In this document: in pieces, positions 22,710-26,503 of the stretch
Position numbering within the stretch: the first letter of the stretch is position 1
Layout of the letters: every line of letters begins with the position of its first letter
Assembly (NCBI GenBank): GCA_014729705.1
Contig: WJJK01000109.1
Coordinates: forward strand, 1 to 26,503
Length of the DNA stretch: 26,503 bases
Origin: Candidatus Altarchaeales archaeon
GTDB taxonomy: Archaea > Altiarchaeota > Altiarchaeia > IMC4 > SCGC-AAA252-I15
Reading direction: 5' to 3'
Translations under genes and position numbers: made by a program
Notes under the pieces: generated by a model
Databases searched by the model: none
Told to the model about the DNA's origin: nothing
What the model saw: only the letters and a program-made list of their open reading frames with translations

Positions 22710-23328
22710 ACTGTTTGTTTCTGTTATACCAGCCTCCGCCTGCCACTAATAGCCAGGCAGAATGAGCTTTCTCCTTTCCTTGCTTCTTCTTCCGGGACTT
22801 CCGCCTTTTCTTTCCTTTACCCATGGTTTCGTTACTTGTCCCCATCTCCTCTCGAAAACATCTCGCGAAGTTACGAGTAGTCTGCGGGCAGCTGTTGGCT
22901 AAGCTGCAGTGGGGACCACAAAAGTTACGAAGAAAGTACCCTATCCTGGTCTCGGCGTCGAACTTGGTCTGACCAGCCAACATGGTTTCCCGTATAGTTC
23001 TTTCCTTGTCCCCCACTTCGGGACCTCTATCCTTCCACAGGTGGGCCATCTCGGAAGCGGGTATGTTTTCCTCGTCGGGATCCAAGCCGCAAACACTACA
23101 CGTCTCTTGGTCCCCGTACAGGAAGATGGAATCCACGCTGGCGCAGTGAGGGCAAGACACCACAGAGGCGGTAATCTCTGTGCCCTCATCCTCTTCGTCC
23201 TGAGGCATGAATAGGATGCCGCAATCGTGGCAGATCAGGTAGAACTCTCCGTAGTCCGGGCTCTGTTCGACCTTGCTGGACTCACAGCTGCGACATTTCC
23301 AGGATGTCGGGTGAGCTTGCGGCGCCAT
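22669..23328 (-). CDS. Cysteine-rich multi-zinc-ribbon protein
   Basis: This 219-residue protein I cannot name. It has two four-Cys ribbons: CRSC with CHDC (residues 12-15 and 33-36), and CPHC with CSVC (59-62 and 77-80). A third group, C137, C141, C147, C157, has spacing C-x3-C-x5-C-x9-C, which recurs in the Cys-rich insert of the amidoligase at 18473. A very basic stretch (GKGKKRRKSRKKKQGKEK, about 169-186) suggests nucleic acid binding. It overlaps the helicase start by 41 bases and the preceding gene by 47 bases. A DNA- or RNA-binding cofactor of helicase or transcription is likely; the third Cys group could hold an Fe-S cluster. Confidence 0.75.
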   Translation of the reverse strand: MAPQAHPTSWKCRSCESSKVEQSPDYGEFYLICHDCGILFMPQDEEDEGTEITASVVSCPHCASVDSIFLYGDQETCSVCGLDPDEENIPASEMAHLWKDRGPEVGDKERTIRETMLAGQTKFDAETRIGYFLRNFCGPHCSLANSCPQTTRNFARCFREEMGTSNETMGKGKKRRKSRKKKQGKEKAHSAWLLVAGGGWYNRNKQYGTKTYSEEQVTG

Positions 23329-23794
23329 CCTTGTTAAATCTCCCGGTTATCTCCCCAATGGGTGTTCCGTTTCCATCTTTCCAGAAAGCCCAACCCGAGC
23401 GTCTGTTTCCTGAGACCAGCTCAGCCGCTGAGGATAGGGTTTTGGCAATCTCCCCTGTGCTGCAGAGGTATCCCTCCTCTAAAACTTCCAGGGTGTAGTG
23501 CGTGCCCTTGCTTTCTCCTTGAAGGACCATACCTATGGGTAGATTGTCCTTGTTGTATTCGGCCCTTTTACCTTCGAGCTTCTGAGACATTTCCTCAACT
23601 TGCCTCTCCAGCTCGGCTAACTTTCTTTCCAAGGTGCCTTCTGGGACGGGAACGATGGTGGCTGTAACCTTGGTTACCCCCGCACCCCTCGACGCGAGAT
23701 CCTTTTCTACTCGGTCTCGTTTCTTGTAAGCTTCTTGGAGTTCCTCGACAGTGTTGAATACTTGGTTGGGAAAATCAGGGTTTGTGAACGGCAT
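23282..23794 (-). CDS. Coiled-coil protein with small RAMA/DUF4357-like domain
   Basis: The 170-residue protein begins with a charged helix and a coiled coil (about residues 52-80). Its second half, THYTLEVLEEGYLCSTG then SSAAELVSGNRRSGWAFWK (about 98-139), follows the pattern 'y...V...G.l...G....S.saAa..v.g..rnGW.fW' of small domains found beside methylases and restriction enzymes (RAMA, DUF4357, DUF2924 type). The assignment to one of these is uncertain. The Shine-Dalgarno AAAGGAAG lies about 10 bases from the ATG. Its 3' end overlaps the Cys-rich gene by 47 bases. Binding to modified DNA is a possible role. Confidence 0.65.
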   Translation of the reverse strand: MPFTNPDFPNQVFNTVEELQEAYKKRDRVEKDLASRGAGVTKVTATIVPVPEGTLERKLAELERQVEEMSQKLEGKRAEYNKDNLPIGMVLQGESKGTHYTLEVLEEGYLCSTGEIAKTLSSAAELVSGNRRSGWAFWKDGNGTPIGEITGRFNKDGAASSPDILEMSQL

Positions 23795-23855
23795 AATAAC
23801 TTCTTCCTTTTATAATGACAGACGGTGTACGCCTTTCTAAAAAATCAGGAGAATA

Positions 23856-24233
23856 TTACTTCTCTACTCTGCTTTCCGGAAGCCTTGGTATTGGTTTTCT
23901 AACGTGGGCTTCTGCTGTTCGGGGTCGAGTGCCCAAAGAAAACTTACCCACTACTACCCTTGTGGACTTGTGGATGGTACCTTTTCTGTCTTTCCAGTTC
24001 TGGGTCTCGATTTCGCCGGTTACGGTTATTTGCTGCCCCTTGTCAGCATAAGCGTGTAGAGAACGCGCGGCCTCTCTCCAGGCCACACAATCTATGTAGT
24101 CTGCTTCGTCTCTGTGGGGAGGGTTGAGAGCAACTTTGAAGTTGCAAACAGGGTCCCCCCCTTGAGTCTCCTTCAGGTCAGGCCTTTTGACCAGGTAGCC
24201 CCCTATAACACAACTGTTAACATAATGAGACAT
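23856..24233 (-). CDS. ssb: Single-stranded DNA-binding protein
   Basis: This 125-residue protein is an SSB of the bacterial OB-fold type. MSHYVNSCVIGGYLVKRPDLK, in its first 21 residues, matches the family's 'N.v.liGrLt.dPelr' start; VCNFKVALN (29-37), YIDCVAWREAA (46-56), YADKGQQITVTGEIETQNW (62-80) and STRVVVGKFSLG (90-101) are the successive strands. The C-terminal tail is short and ends ESRVEK, lacking the DDDIPF-type acidic tip that recruits host partners. It therefore probably works only with phage replication proteins. It begins 12 bases after the preceding gene. Confidence 0.9.
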   Translation of the reverse strand: MSHYVNSCVIGGYLVKRPDLKETQGGDPVCNFKVALNPPHRDEADYIDCVAWREAARSLHAYADKGQQITVTGEIETQNWKDRKGTIHKSTRVVVGKFSLGTRPRTAEAHVRKPIPRLPESRVEK

Positions 24234-24245
24234 AATAATAGGTCT

Positions 24246-24758
24246 TTATACATAATCACCACCCCAAAGGTATCCCGTATCCGCGGTGGCTTGTTTGTTC
24301 CTTTCTGCTTGAATTTTCTTCTCGGATAGATCCTGGAAGATCTTTTCCCAGAGGCAAACCCGCACTTCTTGAAGCATGAACTTCCGAGCCCACGCCTTGA
24401 GCCTCTCTCGAGGCATGTACCACCCGTACATGGGGTACTTCTTGTTGCAGGCCTCGTCCAGCCAGTCAGGAATGTACTCCTTGATTTCTTCCGTACCCAG
24501 CCAGATTTGCCCAGTAGCGGTGGCCACTGGCTCGAAATTGAAGTTGTTCTCCAAGTAGGAGAGAATGTCCTTTTCGCTCATTTCGGCGATGGTTGTTACT
24601 TCTGTGACAAGCTCCTCGTCGTCCTTGAGTGTCTGTAGCTCTTGGGCGGTCATAGCCTCCAGCAGGATTCGGAAAATGCCGGATTCGGCACACTTTGAAG
24701 ACACGGCCAGATGGTTGATGATGCCAAATTTGGCTGCGAACGAGTTGTAGGGAACCAT
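24246..24758 (-). CDS. Hypothetical protein
   Basis: A 170-residue, mostly helical acidic protein that I do not recognise. It contains a helix pair rich in Glu and Thr (about 36-70), a Trp/Tyr/Pro-rich central segment (PDWLDEACNKKYPMYGWYMP) and a basic helix near the C-terminus. The ATG at 24758 has GAGGAG six bases upstream. A longer frame upstream reaches into the hairpin at 24778-24819 and is not likely to be translated. It sits between the RNA polymerase subunit and the SSB gene. Replication or transcription accessory roles are both possible. Confidence 0.75.
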   Translation of the reverse strand: MVPYNSFAAKFGIINHLAVSSKCAESGIFRILLEAMTAQELQTLKDDEELVTEVTTIAEMSEKDILSYLENNFNFEPVATATGQIWLGTEEIKEYIPDWLDEACNKKYPMYGWYMPRERLKAWARKFMLQEVRVCLWEKIFQDLSEKKIQAERNKQATADTGYLWGGDYV

Positions 24759-24777
24759 GTTCTCTCCTCGGCATAAC

Positions 24778-24819
24778 AGGAGGGGAGGGTCAGCTCCGCA
24801 GAGCCTCCCCTCCCCTCCT
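24778..24819 (-). terminator. Intergenic hairpin after the RNA polymerase gene
   Basis: A 12-bp perfect stem (24778-24789 with 24808-24819) contains an inner hairpin (24793-24796 with 24801-24804). No T-run follows on either strand, so it may be an mRNA processing or stability element, or a weak terminator, between the beta-prime gene and the next one. Confidence 0.55.
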
Positions 24820-24840
24820 AAGCTAATCATAAGCCAGCGG

Positions 24841-26503
24841 CTACGCTACCGCAAGCTTCTTCTCAGGTTCCGGAATCTCCAGCCCCTGACGAACCAGGAA
24901 GCCCACGAGGTCCCGAGGCTCAGCCTCCAGATGCTCGAGCAGATCGAGCGGGTGAAGGTTGGCGCGAGTGGCGAAATAGGTCTTGTGGAAGCGACGGACA
25001 ATCGAGTTGATGATGTTCGACCGTCCCTCTTCCACGTGGCGCTGATAGTGGGCCTTCAGTTCCTTGTCGTTGCGTACTCCCAGTTTAGCAGCATACTTAC
25101 GGATGATTCCGCACAGCTGCTTAGTCTCGTCCTCCGGGAAACCCAGCTTGACGAGGGCCTGGAAGTCAGCCAGGCATACCGCTTCGACACACTCTTCCCT
25201 GAGGCTCTTGGTTCCATGCTTCTGGGAGAATACCGAGTTCCCTACCTTGTCAAGGAACACTTCCACGTTGATGTGGGCTTCCCGCTGGTGGTAGGGAATG
25301 TTCCCTTCCACGATTCGCATGAGATTGTAGCACAGAGCAATGACCGGACCGGTCCAGAGCTTGACGGCCAGGGAAGTGGCATTAAGCTCGGCATGCTCCT
25401 GGGGAGACATGTCTTGGAAGGACCGCATTTCCATCTCCTGCAGATTCATGGTCCGGGTCATCGGCACCTTCTTGTCATTGAGCTGGTCGAGAACCTCCTT
25501 GATTCGCGGGTGCGGATCGTGGAAGTTCTTCTTGAGCTCCGCCCTGGCGCCTTCCGAGTGGAAACTCATGATGTAGATAACGTCCCCGTCGAAGTCCAGG
25601 TTCATGGACACCAGGGAGTTTCCGCTGACCCGAATCACATACTTAGCCTCCGGATCGCTCGTTACCCGGACCCTCTGAATACGAGTGGACATGAACCCCA
25701 GACACGGGAAACGCTCCACCAGAACGTAGTCCCCAGTGCTGACCTTGAGGTCGTTGGCCATGTCTTCGTGAATCTCGATCCAGTTGGGTTCGAGGTTCCT
25801 TCCCAGTACAGCGGTGGCCTTCGAGGACCACGGATAGCGTACCGACATGAGGTAGGTGCTGAGCTTCCCCGTCTTGAGGGAGAGCGACCGAGAAGCATTG
25901 TGGAGATAGCGGAAGATCAGGCTGGAAACCTGAGCCTCCTTGACCTCCCCATACTTCAGGCGGTCGATGGCCTCCAGGATCTGATTCAGCTGCGTAGAAA
26001 GATCCGAGAGCCCATACTTCCCCGTAGGATGCCTCCAGGGCTGACGAAGCTCGGAGCTGGGGATCAGGATGCGATCGAACTCGAAAGCCCGACAGCCGGC
26101 GGGGGCCTCGTAGGCATCCTCACCGGCGATGCTCTCGACCACCCCCAGGCTACGATCATCCGGAATAGATACTCGCAGCCGGAAAGGAAGCTTCAGATAG
26201 CACCCGTTCGGGAACAGCTCCTCATCCGAAATGGTTCCCACAAGCTGTTCCGCGTCGTGGAAAGTTCCCATCCCGGACGGGCTGTAGACGAAGGTCGAAG
26301 CCTCTACGGTGGGAAGCGTGTCCCGGTAGAGTCCAGCCATTCCCCGAACGATGTCCAGGTACTCACGCACCTCACCCGTTCCCTGGCGATAGGAGAGAAT
26401 CTCCCCCACCACCTTGGAACCAGGACCCAGGAGGGTGGTTAGAGCCTTGAGCTCGATCGTGGAGATCTTGCTCCCTCGTATTCGAAGCCCGCGCTGGTTG
26501 GTG
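24841..26503 (-). CDS. RNA polymerase beta-prime subunit, N-terminal part (5' end beyond window)
   Basis: Multi-subunit RNA polymerase beta-prime, partial: the frame is open to the window edge. The catalytic motif NLDFDGD, the phage form of NADFDGD that holds the active-site Mg2+, lies at 25582-25602. Upstream, LKTGKLSTYLMSVRYPWSSK matches the 'GK-GRFR-x-NLLGKRVDYS-x-RSV' segment. VLVERFPCLGFMSTRIQRVRV matches the 'R-x-PTLHR' strand of the double-psi barrel. The protein ends about 245 residues after the catalytic loop, well before the bridge helix and trigger loop region of a full beta-prime. The remainder is therefore expected in a separate gene, as in jumbo phages with split polymerase subunits. 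It would work with the sigma factor of this window or with a phage-specific set. Confidence 0.92.
   Translation of the reverse strand, partial: TNQRGLRIRGSKISTIELKALTTLLGPGSKVVGEILSYRQGTGEVREYLDIVRGMAGLYRDTLPTVEASTFVYSPSGMGTFHDAEQLVGTISDEELFPNGCYLKLPFRLRVSIPDDRSLGVVESIAGEDAYEAPAGCRAFEFDRILIPSSELRQPWRHPTGKYGLSDLSTQLNQILEAIDRLKYGEVKEAQVSSLIFRYLHNASRSLSLKTGKLSTYLMSVRYPWSSKATAVLGRNLEPNWIEIHEDMANDLKVSTGDYVLVERFPCLGFMSTRIQRVRVTSDPEAKYVIRVSGNSLVSMNLDFDGDVIYIMSFHSEGARAELKKNFHDPHPRIKEVLDQLNDKKVPMTRTMNLQEMEMRSFQDMSPQEHAELNATSLAVKLWTGPVIALCYNLMRIVEGNIPYHQREAHINVEVFLDKVGNSVFSQKHGTKSLREECVEAVCLADFQALVKLGFPEDETKQLCGIIRKYAAKLGVRNDKELKAHYQRHVEEGRSNIINSIVRRFHKTYFATRANLHPLDLLEHLEAEPRDLVGFLVRQGLEIPEPEKKLAVA

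Noticed and set aside
24759..24830. Longer start for the gene at 24246-24758
   Set aside because: The extra residues are encoded by the intergenic hairpin; the inner ATG has an ideal Shine-Dalgarno.
24757..26442. 561-codon open frame on the plus strand
   Set aside because: It is the antisense shadow of the RNA polymerase beta-prime gene, which has the catalytic motif and normal codon pattern.
1..26503. CRISPR array, transposase or integrase
   Set aside because: No regularly spaced repeats and no DDE or recombinase motifs were seen on either strand.

Overview
The window looks like part of a large tailed-phage genome. It carries a sigma-70-family factor, a split RNA polymerase beta-prime subunit cut by the right edge, a single-stranded DNA-binding protein, an SF2 helicase, RuvB, a Holliday-junction-type nuclease, two methyltransferases and a CCA-adding enzyme. 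These are packed head to tail with ATGA junctions and short overlaps, and no ribosomal or metabolic gene is present. The host cannot be named. The two best promoters are of the ordinary TTGACA/TATAAT type.

Layout. Bases 1-3468 are visibly richer in A+T and hold eight small plus-strand genes: a zinc protein, a conserved phage protein, two methyltransferases, two small proteins, a membrane-anchored Holliday-type nuclease and an unknown. They meet the minus-strand genes at 3469-3645, where two hairpins act as back-to-back terminators. Everything from 3646 to the right end is on the minus strand. Read in the direction of transcription it runs: RNAP beta-prime (N-terminal part), unknown, SSB, coiled-coil protein, Cys-rich protein, helicase, amidoligase, Cys-rich amidoligase, two class II glutamine amidotransferases, a third amidoligase, ATP-grasp protein, GNAT acetyltransferase and an unknown with a zinc knuckle (11958-13118). 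After a consensus promoter come RuvB, sigma factor, CCA-adding enzyme and an A-type Fe-S carrier. About 1.1 kb of hairpin-rich DNA without a convincing gene follows (about 7060-8158). Next are a second ATP-grasp gene and a possible primase-fold protein. A second consensus promoter drives a HARE-like HTH protein, a 48-residue zinc ribbon and an MgtC/SapB membrane protein.

The centre of interest is the amide-bond-forming cassette (11958-21252, plus the ATP-grasp gene at 5868-6713): three divergent amidoligases, two ATP-grasp paralogs (one missing its metal ligands), two glutaminases and an acetyltransferase. The families predict ATP-dependent ligation of amino groups, or of ammonia released from glutamine, onto carboxylates of a peptide, protein or cell-wall target. 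The target is not visible. The second strong feature is the structured 1.1 kb region, a candidate large noncoding RNA that includes a hairpin copying a tRNA T-arm.
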